Counted from the stretch's first letter, positions 51,485 through 60,346 are shown. The stretch is 64,000 nucleotides of DNA from Bradyrhizobium sp. (GCF_030654605.1 NZ_JAURXB010000295.1:1-64000), one strand, 5' to 3'. Notes: generated from the letters alone by a model not told the origin. Translations and numbers: made by a program.

Positions 51485-53089
51485 TTACCCCCGTTGCGCG
51501 TCTTCCAGCGCCTGCGGGGTGTCGATGTCGAGGAACGCGCCGCGGCCGTCGACCGGGACTTCGGCCACCGCCTCGCCATGCCTGGCGATCAAATGGCGAG
51601 CGCCGATATCGCCGTCCAGCGTCATCAATTCGTTGAAGAAGCGGCGCGACCACAAGACCGGATTGCCGCGCCTGCCGTCGCTGACGGGCACCGCGATCAG
51701 GCTGCCGCGATCGGGCGCGAAGGTCTCGATCAGCCGGTCGATCAGGTCGGCCGAGATCAGCGGCATGTCGCCGAGACAGATCACCGCGCCGTCGGCATCC
51801 GCCGGCACCGCGGCGATGCCTGATTTCACCGAGCTGGCGAGACCCCCGGCGAAATCCGGATTGCGCGCGAATGTCACGTTCAGGCCGCTCAATGCCTGCT
51901 CGACCTGCTCGGCCTGATGGCCGGTCACGACCACGACGCTGGAGGCCTTCGAGGCCAGCGCCCGTTCGGTCACGGTCCGCACCAGCGTCTTGCCGCCGAG
52001 TTCGGCCAGCAGCTTGTTGGGGCCGCCCATTCGGGTGGAACGCCCGGCGGCGAGGATGACGGCTGTTACGTTGCGGTTGCCATCCGGGCCGACAGGTGCG
52101 CGCGGCTGCGGCCGGGTCACGATCTCCATCAGAAGACCGCCGACGCCCATGCCTGTGAGTTCGGCGCGGGTGACCTTGAGCCCGGCCAAGAGCCGCATCA
52201 GCACCCAATCAAAACCGTTTTCCACCGGCGAGCGCGCGCAGCCCGGCGCGCCCAGCACCGGCACCCCGCCGGCATTGCCGATCAGCAGCAGATTGCCCGG
52301 ATCGACCGGCATGCCGAAATGCTCAATAGCGCCCCCGATGTCGGTGATGGCAGCCGGAATCACGTCGCGCCGGTCGGCAATGGCGGACGCGCCGAACACG
52401 ATGACGAGCTCGGCGCCGAGCCCGAGCAATTCCCTGATCGACGCCGACAGCGCCGCCTCGTCATGCGGCACGCGGCGCTCGGCCATGATGGCAGCACCCG
52501 CCGGCGCCAGCCGCTCCGCCGTGACCCGCAGCGTCTTCTCGATCACCTTCGGCGCCAGCCCCGGCAAGAGCGTCGAAACGATGCCGACCCGCTTGATCAG
52601 ATAAGGCGCAACCCGCAGTCCGCCGCCGCTGGCGGCCGCTACTGCCGCGTCGCGCAGCGTCCCTTCGACGCCGAACGGAATGATCTTGACGGTGGCGATC
52701 ATCTCGCCTTCCACCACCGGCTTGAAGGCGGCGAGCGTGGCGAAGGTGATGGCTTCGTCGACGGCGTTGATACGGTCGACTTTGGCGCGGTCCACCACCA
52801 GCACGCCGGCTTTGGCCGCGAACAGATTGGCACGGCCGGTGAAGGCGCGTTCGACGTTGACGCCGTCGCCCGCGACTGCCTGCGCAATGCTGGCGGCGGC
52901 GACGTCTTCGGAGACGTCACCGGGCTCCAGCCGCACCACGACGATTTCCTTCACGCCGGCCTTGTCGAGTGCGGCGACCTCGGCGGGGCCGATCGTGGTG
53001 CCCTTCTTCAGAACCAGCGATCCCTGACGCAGGGTGTGGACGGTGACGCCGCCGACCGCGTCGGCCGGACTGGCGGGGCCGAACTTCAT
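51485..53089 (-). CDS. Molybdopterin-binding / MocA-like nucleotidyltransferase fusion
   Basis: 534 residues. The N-terminal 330 residues form a MoeA/MoaB-type molybdopterin-binding region (LVLKKGTTIGPAEVAALDKA, GAELVIVFGASAIADRRDVI). The C-terminal 200 are a GT-A-fold transferase starting VTAVILAAGRSTRMGGPNKL, with VICLGDMPLIS and GNPVLWSRRFF, as in MocA CTP:molybdopterin cytidylyltransferase. MCD-type cofactor is what CO-dehydrogenase and xanthine-dehydrogenase-like enzymes use, so it fits this cluster. ATG 53089 overlaps the XdhC-like stop by four bases. Confidence 0.9.
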   Translation of the reverse strand: MKFGPASPADAVGGVTVHTLRQGSLVLKKGTTIGPAEVAALDKAGVKEIVVVRLEPGDVSEDVAAASIAQAVAGDGVNVERAFTGRANLFAAKAGVLVVDRAKVDRINAVDEAITFATLAAFKPVVEGEMIATVKIIPFGVEGTLRDAAVAAASGGGLRVAPYLIKRVGIVSTLLPGLAPKVIEKTLRVTAERLAPAGAAIMAERRVPHDEAALSASIRELLGLGAELVIVFGASAIADRRDVIPAAITDIGGAIEHFGMPVDPGNLLLIGNAGGVPVLGAPGCARSPVENGFDWVLMRLLAGLKVTRAELTGMGVGGLLMEIVTRPQPRAPVGPDGNRNVTAVILAAGRSTRMGGPNKLLAELGGKTLVRTVTERALASKASSVVVVTGHQAEQVEQALSGLNVTFARNPDFAGGLASSVKSGIAAVPADADGAVICLGDMPLISADLIDRLIETFAPDRGSLIAVPVSDGRRGNPVLWSRRFFNELMTLDGDIGARHLIARHGEAVAEVPVDGRGAFLDIDTPQALEDAQRG

Positions 53090-53787
53090 GCCGCCTGTTC
53101 TTTTTCTGGTGCAGGCAGCCGCAGTTTCGCGGTGATCTCGGCCATGATGGAGACCGCGATTTCGGACGGCGACACCGCGCCGATCGCAAGCCCGATCGGC
53201 GCGTGAATGCGGGCGATGTCGCTATCCCTGGCGCCCCGCGCCTTCAGCCGCTCGCCGCGTTTGGCATGGGTCTTTCGCGAACCCAGCGCGCCGATATAGA
53301 AGCAGTCGCGCGCGAAGGCGTGCAGCAGCGCCGGATCGTCGATCTTCGGATCATGGGTCAGCGCCACGAACGCCGTGTAGTGGTCGATGTTGAGCGGCGG
53401 CAGCGCCACGTCGGGCCATTCCGCAATCAAGGGCACATCCGGAAACCGCTCCGGGCTGGCAAAGGCGGTGCGCGGATCCACCACCGTCACGTCGTAGTCC
53501 AGCGAGCGCGCCAGCGGCGCCAGCGCCTGGCTGATATGAACAGCGCCGACGATCACGAGTTTTGCGGTGGGCGCATAGACATTGAGAAACAGTTTCTTGC
53601 CGCCGACCTCGATGGTGCCGCTCTTGCCCATGCGCAGCTGTTTTGCCAATTCGGCGCGCAGCGGATCGGTGGCGATGTCGGCGGCCTTGACCAGCCGTTG
53701 CTCGCCATTGTCGGTATCGGTGACGACGATGACCGGCCGGCGCGCGGCGCGCTCGACATTGACCGTCTCGAGGGTTTCGAGTTTCAC
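53086..53787 (-). CDS. XdhC-like accessory protein, Rossmann half
   Basis: 233 residues. The C-terminal XdhC_C Rossmann domain shows LVIVGAVHISQALAPLARSL (nucleotide or molybdopterin binding), VTVVDPRTAFASPERFPDVP, FVALTHDPKIDDPAL and FYIGALGSRKTHAKRGERL. XdhC proteins protect and sulphurate the Mo cofactor before insertion. Here the usual two domains are split into separate genes. It is coupled by four-base ATGA overlaps to the genes on both sides. Confidence 0.93.
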   Translation of the reverse strand: MKLETLETVNVERAARRPVIVVTDTDNGEQRLVKAADIATDPLRAELAKQLRMGKSGTIEVGGKKLFLNVYAPTAKLVIVGAVHISQALAPLARSLDYDVTVVDPRTAFASPERFPDVPLIAEWPDVALPPLNIDHYTAFVALTHDPKIDDPALLHAFARDCFYIGALGSRKTHAKRGERLKARGARDSDIARIHAPIGLAIGAVSPSEIAVSIMAEITAKLRLPAPEKEQAA

Positions 53788-54113
53788 GACTGGCCCACTT
53801 TCTCGACGAACACCCGGATGGTGCCGCCGCAGGACAGCCCGACATTCCAGGCGGTCTCGTCGGCGACGCCGAACTCCAGCATCTTCGGCTTGCCGCTGGC
53901 GATCACGTCGAGCGCCTCGGTGACGACGGCGCCTTCGACGCAGCCGCCGGAGACCGATCCCAGAAACGTGCCGTCATCGTTGATGACCAGGCTGGAGCCC
54001 GCGGGTCGCGGCGCCGAGCCCCAGGTCTCGACCACGGTCGCCAGTGCCACCCCGTGGCCGGCCTTCTGCCAGTCCTCAGCCGCTTTCAGAATATCTTCGT
54101 CGCGATTGAGCAT
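53784..54113 (-). CDS. XdhC/CoxI-like protein, N-terminal half
   Basis: About 109 residues: ALATVVETWGSAPRPAGSSL and GSVSGGCVEGAVV with the conserved Cys of XdhC_CoxI, then VGLSCGGTIRVFVE at the C-terminus. ATG 54113 follows GAGGCTCTC; a TTG five codons up overlaps the preceding CoxE stop. With the next gene it reconstitutes one XdhC. Likely a maturation factor for a Mo-hydroxylase. Confidence 0.92.
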   Translation of the reverse strand: MLNRDEDILKAAEDWQKAGHGVALATVVETWGSAPRPAGSSLVINDDGTFLGSVSGGCVEGAVVTEALDVIASGKPKMLEFGVADETAWNVGLSCGGTIRVFVEKVGQS

Positions 54114-54124
54114 GAGAGCCTCTT

Positions 54125-55324
54125 TCAAGCTGCGGATCTGATCAGGCTGCGGTGGTGCGGCGGGGGCGCCGAGGACAGCGCCGATATCAGTCCCTCGATC
54201 GAACTCAAATTATGTACCGGGCGGAATTCGTCAACATGCGGCAGCATCATTTTGATGCCCTGGGCCTTGGCCTCGAAGCCGCCGAAACGCAGCAGGGGAT
54301 TGAGCCAGATCAGCCGGCGGCAGGACCGGTGCAGCCGGTCCATCTCGAACGCCAGCTTGGCGTCGGCCTCGCGCTCCAGCCCGTCCGAGATCAACAGCAC
54401 GATGGCGCCCTGCCCGAGCACGCGGCGGCCCCACAATTTGTTGAAGGAATGCAGCGAGGTGCCGATCCTTGTGCCGCCAGCCCAGTCCTCGACCGTCGAC
54501 GAGCAGCTCGCCAGCGCCTCGTCGGGATCGCGCGCCCGCAAGCTCCGCGTCACATTGGTCAGCCGAGTGCCGAACAGGAATACCGAGACGCGCTTGCGCG
54601 CGTCGGTGATGGCATGGAGGAAATGCAGGAACAGCCGGGTGTACTCGCTCATCGAGCCGGATATATCGAGCAGCGCCACGATCGGCGCCGGCTTGTCGAT
54701 CCGCCCGAGCCGGTGGATGTCGATGATGTCGCCGCCGGTGCGCAACGACCCGCGCAGGGTGCGGCGCATGTCGAGCCGCAGGCCTCGCGCGTCGGGCTGG
54801 TAGCGCCGGGTGCGCAATTCGGCCTGCGGCAACCGCATCTGCGCGATGGCGCGGGTGACCTGCGCGATTTCGGCAGCACTCATCTGCGCGAAATCCTTTT
54901 TCTGCAGGATTTCCTTGTCGGATACGGAGAGCCGCAGTTCCTGCTCCTGGGCCTGCGGCATCTCGGTGGTCTGCGGCTGCGACAGCGCCTCCTGGACCCG
55001 GCGCGACGCCGGCGGCGGCTTCTTCCTGGCGTGATCAGGCAGCGGCACCGAATCCAGCATGTGCTTCCATTCCTCCGCGGCGCGGAAGAACAGGTCGAAG
55101 GCCTGCGCGAAGATCAGCGCGTGTTCGTGACGCTTGACGAAGATGGCTTCCAGCGTGGTGAAGACGTCGGCGCGGTGGCCGATCTCGATCACCTGCAGCG
55201 CGTTCAGCGCATCGATCACCGCACCCGGCCCGACCGGAATCCCGGCGGCGCGCAACGCGCGGGCAAAGCCGACGACGTTGTCCGCCATCTGGCCGGTCGG
55301 GGGATTGAGATGATCGATGGCCAT
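54125..55324 (-). CDS. coxE: CoxE-like VWA domain protein
   Basis: About 399 residues. The C-terminal half is a von Willebrand A domain with an intact metal site (VALLDISGSMSEYTRLFLHF, then TRIGTSLHSFNKL and LISDGLERE). The N-terminal half is charged and helical. CoxE works with the AAA+ protein CoxD in sulphuration and activation of the [CuSMoO2] or related centre of CO dehydrogenase. I use ATG 55324; GTG 55333 is an alternative. It lies after CoxD, separated by a family C palindrome. Confidence 0.92.
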   Translation of the reverse strand: MAIDHLNPPTGQMADNVVGFARALRAAGIPVGPGAVIDALNALQVIEIGHRADVFTTLEAIFVKRHEHALIFAQAFDLFFRAAEEWKHMLDSVPLPDHARKKPPPASRRVQEALSQPQTTEMPQAQEQELRLSVSDKEILQKKDFAQMSAAEIAQVTRAIAQMRLPQAELRTRRYQPDARGLRLDMRRTLRGSLRTGGDIIDIHRLGRIDKPAPIVALLDISGSMSEYTRLFLHFLHAITDARKRVSVFLFGTRLTNVTRSLRARDPDEALASCSSTVEDWAGGTRIGTSLHSFNKLWGRRVLGQGAIVLLISDGLEREADAKLAFEMDRLHRSCRRLIWLNPLLRFGGFEAKAQGIKMMLPHVDEFRPVHNLSSIEGLISALSSAPPPHHRSLIRSAA

Positions 55325-55351
55325 GGGAGTCACAACTCTCTCACGCTGACG

Positions 55352-55520
55352 GTGCGCCCCCTCTCCCGCTTGCGGGGGAGGGTCGGGGTGGGGGCTGCCT
55401 CAACAATCGTACTGTTCGATGCAGTCGTCCTGCTCCAGCCAGCAAAAACTTCAACGCCTGAGCAAGGCGAGAGAGCCTCCACCCCGGCCCTCCCCCGCAA
55501 GGGCGGGAGAGGGAGCGCAC
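55352..55520. repeat. Palindromic intergenic element, family C (copy 2), inside the cox cluster
   Basis: GTGCGCCCCCTCTCCCGCTT...GGGTCGGGGTGGGGGC pairs with GCCTCCACCCCGGCCCTCCC...GGGCGGGAGAGGGAGCGCAC. It occupies nearly all of the gap between coxD and coxE. Confidence 0.9.
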
Positions 55521-55543
55521 TGCCGTTGCTGCGCAAGCCAGAC

Positions 55544-56452
55544 CTAGTTCTCGCTCGTCGCTTCCCTCAAGACCTTTTGCAAGCCGTCGCCCTGCATCCG
55601 CGCGATGTCGTCCTGGTATTTCAGCAGCGCGCCGAGGGTGTCGCCGACCACTTGCGGGGTCAGCGATCGCGCATCGAGTTCGGTGAGCGCGGTGGCCCAG
55701 TCGATGGTTTCGGCGACGCCGGGCGACTTGTAGAAATCCTGGTCGCGCAACGCTTGCACGAAGCGGACGACCTGCTGCGACAGTTTTGCCGAGATGCCGG
55801 GCACCCGCGACTTGACGATCGCGAGCTCCCGTTCGGCATTGGGATAATCCACCCAGTGATAGAGGCAGCGGCGCTTCAACGCGTCGTGAATTTCGCGGGT
55901 GCGGTTCGAGGTGATGATCACGATCGGCGGCTGCGGCGCCTTGATAGTGCCGAATTCGGGAATCGTCACCTGGAAGTCCGAGAGAATTTCCAGCAGATAC
56001 GCCTCGAACGCCTCGTCGGCGCGGTCGAGCTCGTCGATCAGCAGCACCGGCGGGCCAGCCACGTCGGGCTCCAGCGCCTGCAACAGCGGCCGCTTGATCA
56101 GATAGCGTTCGGCGAAGATGTCGCTGGAAAGCTGGTCGCGGTCGGTATCCCCGGCCGCTTCGGCGAGCCGGATCGCGATCATCTGCGCGGCGCTGTTCCA
56201 CTCATAGACCGAGGAAGCGACGTCGAGGCCTTCATAGCACTGCAGCCGGATCAGCTTGCGTCCCAGCGCCGAAGACAGCACTTTTGCGATTTCGGTCTTG
56301 CCGACGCCGGCCTCGCCTTCGAGGAACAGCGGCCGGCCCATCCGCAAGGACAGATAGGTCACCGTCGCCAGCGAACGCTCCGCGAGGTAGCCGCGCGAGG
56401 TCAGGAGTTCGAGCATCGCGTCGACGGAGGTTGGCAGCGCCGTTGCGGTCAT
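55544..56452 (-). CDS. coxD: CoxD-like MoxR-family AAA+ ATPase
   Basis: 302 residues. Walker A GEAGVGKTEIAK near 46, Walker B VLLIDELDRADEAF, sensor 1 VIITSNRTREIHDALKRRCL with an arginine finger, and a C-terminal lid. CoxD is a chaperone-like ATPase for metal-centre maturation in Mo-hydroxylases, acting with the VWA protein CoxE. Cytoplasmic. It begins 36 bases after the coxM stop. Confidence 0.94.
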   Translation of the reverse strand: MTATALPTSVDAMLELLTSRGYLAERSLATVTYLSLRMGRPLFLEGEAGVGKTEIAKVLSSALGRKLIRLQCYEGLDVASSVYEWNSAAQMIAIRLAEAAGDTDRDQLSSDIFAERYLIKRPLLQALEPDVAGPPVLLIDELDRADEAFEAYLLEILSDFQVTIPEFGTIKAPQPPIVIITSNRTREIHDALKRRCLYHWVDYPNAERELAIVKSRVPGISAKLSQQVVRFVQALRDQDFYKSPGVAETIDWATALTELDARSLTPQVVGDTLGALLKYQDDIARMQGDGLQKVLREATSEN

Positions 56453-56488
56453 GTGAGAACCAGCCTTTGCAAAGCCAGCCTGGATGCG

Positions 56489-57310
56489 TCAGGCAACGGA
56501 AACATCAGGCTTTGCGGTCGCGGCTTCGACAGCGCGACGCGCCAGCACCGCGATCAGATGGGCGCGATATTCGGCGCTGCCGTGCAGGTCGCTGTTCAAG
56601 CCGTCGGCCGGCACCGTCATGCCGTCGAGCGCCTTGTGCGAGAAGCGCTTCTTCAGGGCTTCCTCGAACGAGGTGACGCGGAACACGCCTTCGGAACCGG
56701 CGCCGGTGACGGCGACGCGGACATCCGACGGACGCTTGGCGACGAACACCCCGACCAGCGCGTAGCGCGAGGCCTGGTTGCGGAACTTGATGTAGGCGGC
56801 CTTCTTCGGCACCGGGAACATCACCTTGGTGATGATCTCGTCGCTCTCCAGCGAGGTCGTGAACAGGCCCTGGAAGAATTCTTCCGGCTTGAGCCGGCGC
56901 TTGTTGGTGACGATGGTGGCGCCGAGCGCGAGACACGCCGCGGGATAATCGGCGGTCGGATCGTTGTTGGCGAGCGATCCGCCGATGGTGCCCTTGTGAC
57001 GCACCGCGGGATCGCCGATCAGGCCGGCCAGTTCGGCCAGCGCGGGGATCGCCTCCCCGACGATGGCGGACGTAGCCACCGTGTTGTGGGTGGCGGTGGC
57101 GCCGATCACCAGCGAGCGGCCCTTCATCTCGATGCCGTCAAGCCCCTCGATATGGCTGAGGTCGACCAGATGCGGCGGGCTGGCGAGCCGCTGCTTCATG
57201 ACCGGCAGCAGCGTGTGGCCGCCGGCGATCACCTTGGCGTCTTCATTCTTCAGCAGCAGATTGGCGGCCTGCCGAACCGTCGCCGGACGATGATATCTAA
57301 ATTCGTACAT
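56489..57310 (-). CDS. coxM: Mo-hydroxylase FAD-binding subunit (CoxM-like)
   Basis: Medium flavoprotein subunit of a CO-dehydrogenase/xanthine-dehydrogenase-family enzyme, 273 residues. The FAD motifs are KVIAGGHTLLPVMK near 27 and RHKGTIGGSLANNDPTADYP near 104, with a C-terminal CO_deh_flav_C domain. It takes electrons from the [2Fe-2S] subunit. ATG 57310 follows AGGAAACTCTC. It lies 32 bases after coxS. Family members use diverse substrates, so CO oxidation is not proven. Confidence 0.94.
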   Translation of the reverse strand: MYEFRYHRPATVRQAANLLLKNEDAKVIAGGHTLLPVMKQRLASPPHLVDLSHIEGLDGIEMKGRSLVIGATATHNTVATSAIVGEAIPALAELAGLIGDPAVRHKGTIGGSLANNDPTADYPAACLALGATIVTNKRRLKPEEFFQGLFTTSLESDEIITKVMFPVPKKAAYIKFRNQASRYALVGVFVAKRPSDVRVAVTGAGSEGVFRVTSFEEALKKRFSHKALDGMTVPADGLNSDLHGSAEYRAHLIAVLARRAVEAATAKPDVSVA

Positions 57311-57342
57311 GAGAGTTTCCTGATCGCCGTGCGGGACGTGCG

Positions 57343-57828
57343 TTATGCGAGGTCGGACTTCGCCATCGCCTTGGCGCCGGCCGCGATCGACAGAACGATG
57401 TTCTGGTAACCGGTGCAGCGGCAGAGATTGCCTTCGAGTTCTTCGCGGATGGTGCGGTCGCTCAGGTCATTGCCCTTGCGGTGGACCAGGTCGACCGCGG
57501 TCATGATCATGCCGGGGGTACAGAAGCCGCATTGCAGGCCGTGGTGCTCGCGGAACGCCTCCTGCATCGGATGCAGCGGCGCGCCGTCGGCGGCAAGGCC
57601 CTCGATGGTCCTGACCTCATGGCCGTCGGCCATGACAGCCAGCGTGGTGCAGGCCTTCACCGCCTTGCCGTCGAGATGGACGACGCAGGCGCCGCATTGC
57701 GAGGTGTCGCAGCCGACATGGGTGCCGGTCAGGCGCAAATTCTCGCGCAGAAACTGCACCAGCAGGGTACGGGGGTCGATGTTGGCGTTGACGGGATTGC
57801 CGTTCACAACAAGGGAGATCTTGGCCAT
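57343..57828 (-). CDS. coxS: Mo-hydroxylase [2Fe-2S] subunit (CoxS-like)
   Basis: 161 residues with both iron-sulphur clusters complete: plant-ferredoxin type Cys40, Cys45, Cys48, Cys60 (GCDTSQCGACVVHLDGKAVK) and helical type Cys100, Cys103, Cys136, Cys138 (LQCGFCTPGM, NLCRCTGYQNI). It passes electrons from the molybdenum centre to the flavin subunit. The large molybdenum subunit normally next to it is not found in this window. Confidence 0.95.
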   Translation of the reverse strand: MAKISLVVNGNPVNANIDPRTLLVQFLRENLRLTGTHVGCDTSQCGACVVHLDGKAVKACTTLAVMADGHEVRTIEGLAADGAPLHPMQEAFREHHGLQCGFCTPGMIMTAVDLVHRKGNDLSDRTIREELEGNLCRCTGYQNIVLSIAAGAKAMAKSDLA

Positions 57829-57999
57829 TCAGCACTCTCTTCATCTGCGCTGCTGCATTGCACAGCGGCGCAGTCATTAAAATCATTCCAAAACCATAAT
57901 ATGGGCCATCCCGGCAATGAGCAACCTCGGCAGTCCCTCATCTGAGACATGGCCGGATATGTCTTGAGGGGGCGCGTCGCGTGGCGATGCTCTCTGACT

Positions 58000-58150
58000 C
58001 CCCTCCTCCCGCGCGGCCCTTGCCGCGTGGTGGGGAGGGGTCGGGGGTGGGGGGTCTATCAGTGCATTCGACTGCCAGCGAGTTTGCTGAGGCACCCCCC
58101 ACCCCCGACCCCTCCCCGCCACGCGCAAGGGCGCGTGGGAGGAGGGGAGA
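58000..58150. repeat. Palindromic intergenic element, family C-like (copy 3)
   Basis: CCCCTCCTCCCGCGCGGCCC...GGGGAGGGGTCGGGGGTGGG pairs with CACCCCCCACCCCCGACCCC...GCGCGTGGGAGGAGGGGA. It occupies half of the 330-base gap between coxG and coxS. The rest of the gap (57829-57999) shows only the coxS leader and no further gene. Confidence 0.88.
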
Positions 58151-58158
58151 AGTAAGTT

Positions 58159-58605
58159 CTACCCCTGCACCGCCTTGGCGAAATTGACGAAAAATTCGTC
58201 CGCCAGCTTCTTGGCCGCACCATTGATCAGGCGCTGGCCGAGCTGGGCCAGCTTGCCGCCGATCTGCGCCTCGACATTATAGGTCAACAGCGTGCCGCCG
58301 TCCTTTTCGGTCAGCGCCACGGTGGCGCCACCCTTGGCGAAGCCGGCGACCCCGCCTTCGCCCTCGCCCGAGATCTTGTAGCCGTTCGGCGGGTCGAGAT
58401 CGCTCAGCGTCACCCGGCCCTTGAAGCGGGCCGAGACCGGGCCGACCTTCATCTTGGCGACCGCCCGAAACCCGTTATCCTCGGTTTTCTCCAGTTCCTC
58501 GCAGCCGGGGATGCAGGCCTTCAGCACCTCCGGGTCGTTCAACTTGGTCCACACGGCCTCGCGCGGCGCCGCGAGCTGGACTTCGCCGTTCATCGTCATG
58601 GCCAT
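58159..58605 (-). CDS. coxG: CoxG-like SRPBCC family protein
   Basis: 148 residues. The COXG domain begins MNGEVQLAAPREAVWTKLND and includes LKACIPGCEELEK, MKVGPVSARFKGRVTLSDLD and the closing helix LAQLGQRLINGAAKKLADEF. In Oligotropha CoxG helps anchor CO dehydrogenase to the membrane, though this copy lacks the long C-terminal tail. ATG 58605 follows GGGAGGCTCAC. It is first in the cox-like gene row. Confidence 0.92.
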   Translation of the reverse strand: MAMTMNGEVQLAAPREAVWTKLNDPEVLKACIPGCEELEKTEDNGFRAVAKMKVGPVSARFKGRVTLSDLDPPNGYKISGEGEGGVAGFAKGGATVALTEKDGGTLLTYNVEAQIGGKLAQLGQRLINGAAKKLADEFFVNFAKAVQG

Positions 58606-58799
58606 GTGAGCCTCCCTGGATCGCTTCGTCCGTGATCCCCCAAGTAAAGCACGTCAGGCCCAAAAGGAAGGGCAGCTATCGACGACGGGCGATGCTTCGC
58701 AGCGCAGCACACCTGACACGGCGGACTTGCGCCAACGCTTTGGGATTGGCAGAGCAAGGCCGGAAATGGTTAGGTCGCGCAGGTGACGAGGAATTCAAG

Positions 58800-59582
58800 A
58801 TGCCGATGATCGATGCCGATGGTTGCCTGCTCAACGTGTCCGTCGAGGGCCGCGATGGCGGTCCGACCCTGATGCTGTCGAATTCGCTGGGCTGTACCCT
58901 GCAGATGTGGGAGCCACAGATGAAGGCGCTCACCCAGCTGTTCCGGGTGATCCGCTATGACCGGCGCGGCCACGGCAAATCCGGCGTGCCGCCGGGCCCC
59001 TACTCCATCGAGCGTTTCGGCCGCGACGTGCTGGCAATCCTCGATGACCTCAACATCGACAAGGTGCACTGGTGCGGATTGTCGATGGGCGGCATGGTCG
59101 GACAATGGCTGGGCGCCAACGCCCCGGAGCGATTCGGCAAGATCATTCTCGCCAACACCGCCTGCTACTATCCCGATCCGACCAATTGGCTGAACCGCAT
59201 CAAGGCCGTCCAGGAAGGCGGCATCGCAGGGATCGCCGACACCGTCATCGCGGCATGGCTGACCGCCGATTTCCGCGAGCGCGAGCCGCAGATTACCGCA
59301 AACCTGAAGGCCATGCTGATCGCGTCCCCGGTGCAGGGCTATATCGCCTGCTGCGAAGCGCTCAGCACGCTCGACCAGCGCGCGCTGTTGCCGAACATCA
59401 AGAGCCCGACGCTGGTCATCGCCGGGCGCCATGACACGTCGACTCCGATCGCGGCCGGCGAATTCATCCGCAGCCAGATTCCAGGCGCCAGCTTAACGAT
59501 TCTCGACGCCGCGCATATTTCCAGCGTCGAACAGTCGCACGCCTTCACCGACGCCGTGGTCGGCTTCCTGACGCAACGCTAA
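58800..59582 (+). CDS. pcaD: 3-oxoadipate enol-lactonase-like alpha/beta hydrolase
   Basis: About 260 residues. The hydrolase triad is complete: nucleophile Ser in HWCGLSMGGMVGQWLG near 93, Asp in GRHDTSTP near 210, His in LDAAHISSVEQ near 240. SNSLGCTLQMWEPQMKAL and RVIRYDRRGHGKSG are typical of PcaD of the beta-ketoadipate pathway. ATG 58800 fits homology; the open frame from 58632 is leader. No other pca genes are nearby, so the assignment rests on sequence alone. Confidence 0.85.
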   Translation: MPMIDADGCLLNVSVEGRDGGPTLMLSNSLGCTLQMWEPQMKALTQLFRVIRYDRRGHGKSGVPPGPYSIERFGRDVLAILDDLNIDKVHWCGLSMGGMVGQWLGANAPERFGKIILANTACYYPDPTNWLNRIKAVQEGGIAGIADTVIAAWLTADFREREPQITANLKAMLIASPVQGYIACCEALSTLDQRALLPNIKSPTLVIAGRHDTSTPIAAGEFIRSQIPGASLTILDAAHISSVEQSHAFTDAVVGFLTQR

Positions 59583-59594
59583 GCTCCAACAACG

Positions 59595-60122
59595 TCAGGC
59601 ATTGTCCAGAATTCGGGGATGCTGCAGCGACAGGTCCGCCGTCGTCGCGCTGCGCTCGACCTGCGGCAGAGCGGGACGTTCGACCACCAGCACGATGGCG
59701 GTGCCGAGCAGCAGCAACAGTTCGGTCGCATGCAGCCGAAGCGCCGCGCTCTCGCCGACCTGCGAGGCCAGCACCATGCTGGCGAAACTGATCAGGCTGC
59801 CGATCGCCAGCGCGATGCCGAGCGCCTCGTCGCAGCCGCCGGTCTTGCGGATCGAGGCGCGGGTGATGAGCACCACAAACAGCGCAAAAAAAGCAACCAC
59901 GGTGAGCTTGCCCAGGGCCAGCAGCCAGGCGAAGCGAACCGTGTTCACCGCCGCCAGTTGCAGATAATCGCTGATGAACAGCGCGACCGAGATGTTCGGC
60001 CGCTCATAGAGGCCATGGATCGGCGAAATAATGATCTTGAAGGCGACGATGGTCCAGGTCGGGATGAAATAGGCCGCCAGCAGCGCGCCGTTGAATGAAC
60101 TGATCCGCCAGTTTGTGGACAT
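59595..60122 (-). CDS. Four-helix integral membrane protein, hypothetical
   Basis: 175 residues with about four hydrophobic spans: GALLAAYFIPTWTIVAFKII, FAWLLALGKLTVVAFFALFV, LGIALAIGSLISFASMVLAS and LLLLLGTAIVLVVERPALP. The tail is soluble. No family recognised. It converges with pcaD, leaving only 12 bases between stop codons. Confidence 0.72.
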   Translation of the reverse strand: MSTNWRISSFNGALLAAYFIPTWTIVAFKIIISPIHGLYERPNISVALFISDYLQLAAVNTVRFAWLLALGKLTVVAFFALFVVLITRASIRKTGGCDEALGIALAIGSLISFASMVLASQVGESAALRLHATELLLLLGTAIVLVVERPALPQVERSATTADLSLQHPRILDNA

Positions 60123-60270
60123 GTCGCTTCCCGCATTTCCGCATGCGCTCCGGGCCGGAGCGGCGGCTTGCGGCGAGGTAACCCCCTTAAACTGCGGCGG
60201 GCAATTTAAACCCTTTATTTACCTTAATGGCCGGATCGGCGGAGCCGGGTACCGGCGAGAACCGCAGCTT

Positions 60271-60296
60271 GTCGTCCCGGCGAACGCCGGGACGAC
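60271..60296. repeat. Minimal palindromic element, family D-like (copy 3)
   Basis: GTCGTCCCGGCG / AACGCCGGGACGAC is a near-perfect short hairpin matching the outer arm of family D only. It lies in the 266-base gap 60123-60388, which otherwise holds a terminator and no gene. Confidence 0.75.
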
Positions 60297-60314
60297 AGCG
60301 GAGAATTTCTTCTC

Positions 60315-60346
60315 AAAAAAAGAAAAGTCCCGCCTTGCGGCGGGAC
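60315..60346 (-). terminator. Rho-independent terminator of the Q/G/P-rich gene
   Basis: On the minus strand the stem GTCCCGCC / GGCGGGAC with a four-base loop is followed by TTTTCTTTTTTT. It begins 43 bases after the stop codon of the small gene at 60389. Confidence 0.88.

Noticed and set aside
54152..57409. Open frame of 1085 codons on the plus strand
   Set aside because: It lies opposite coxS, coxM, coxD and coxE, whose motifs are complete. Shadow of GC-rich codon bias.
58632..58799. 56-codon N-terminal extension of the PcaD-like protein
   Set aside because: It is basic, without homology, and precedes a better start at 58800 with GAGGAATTC.
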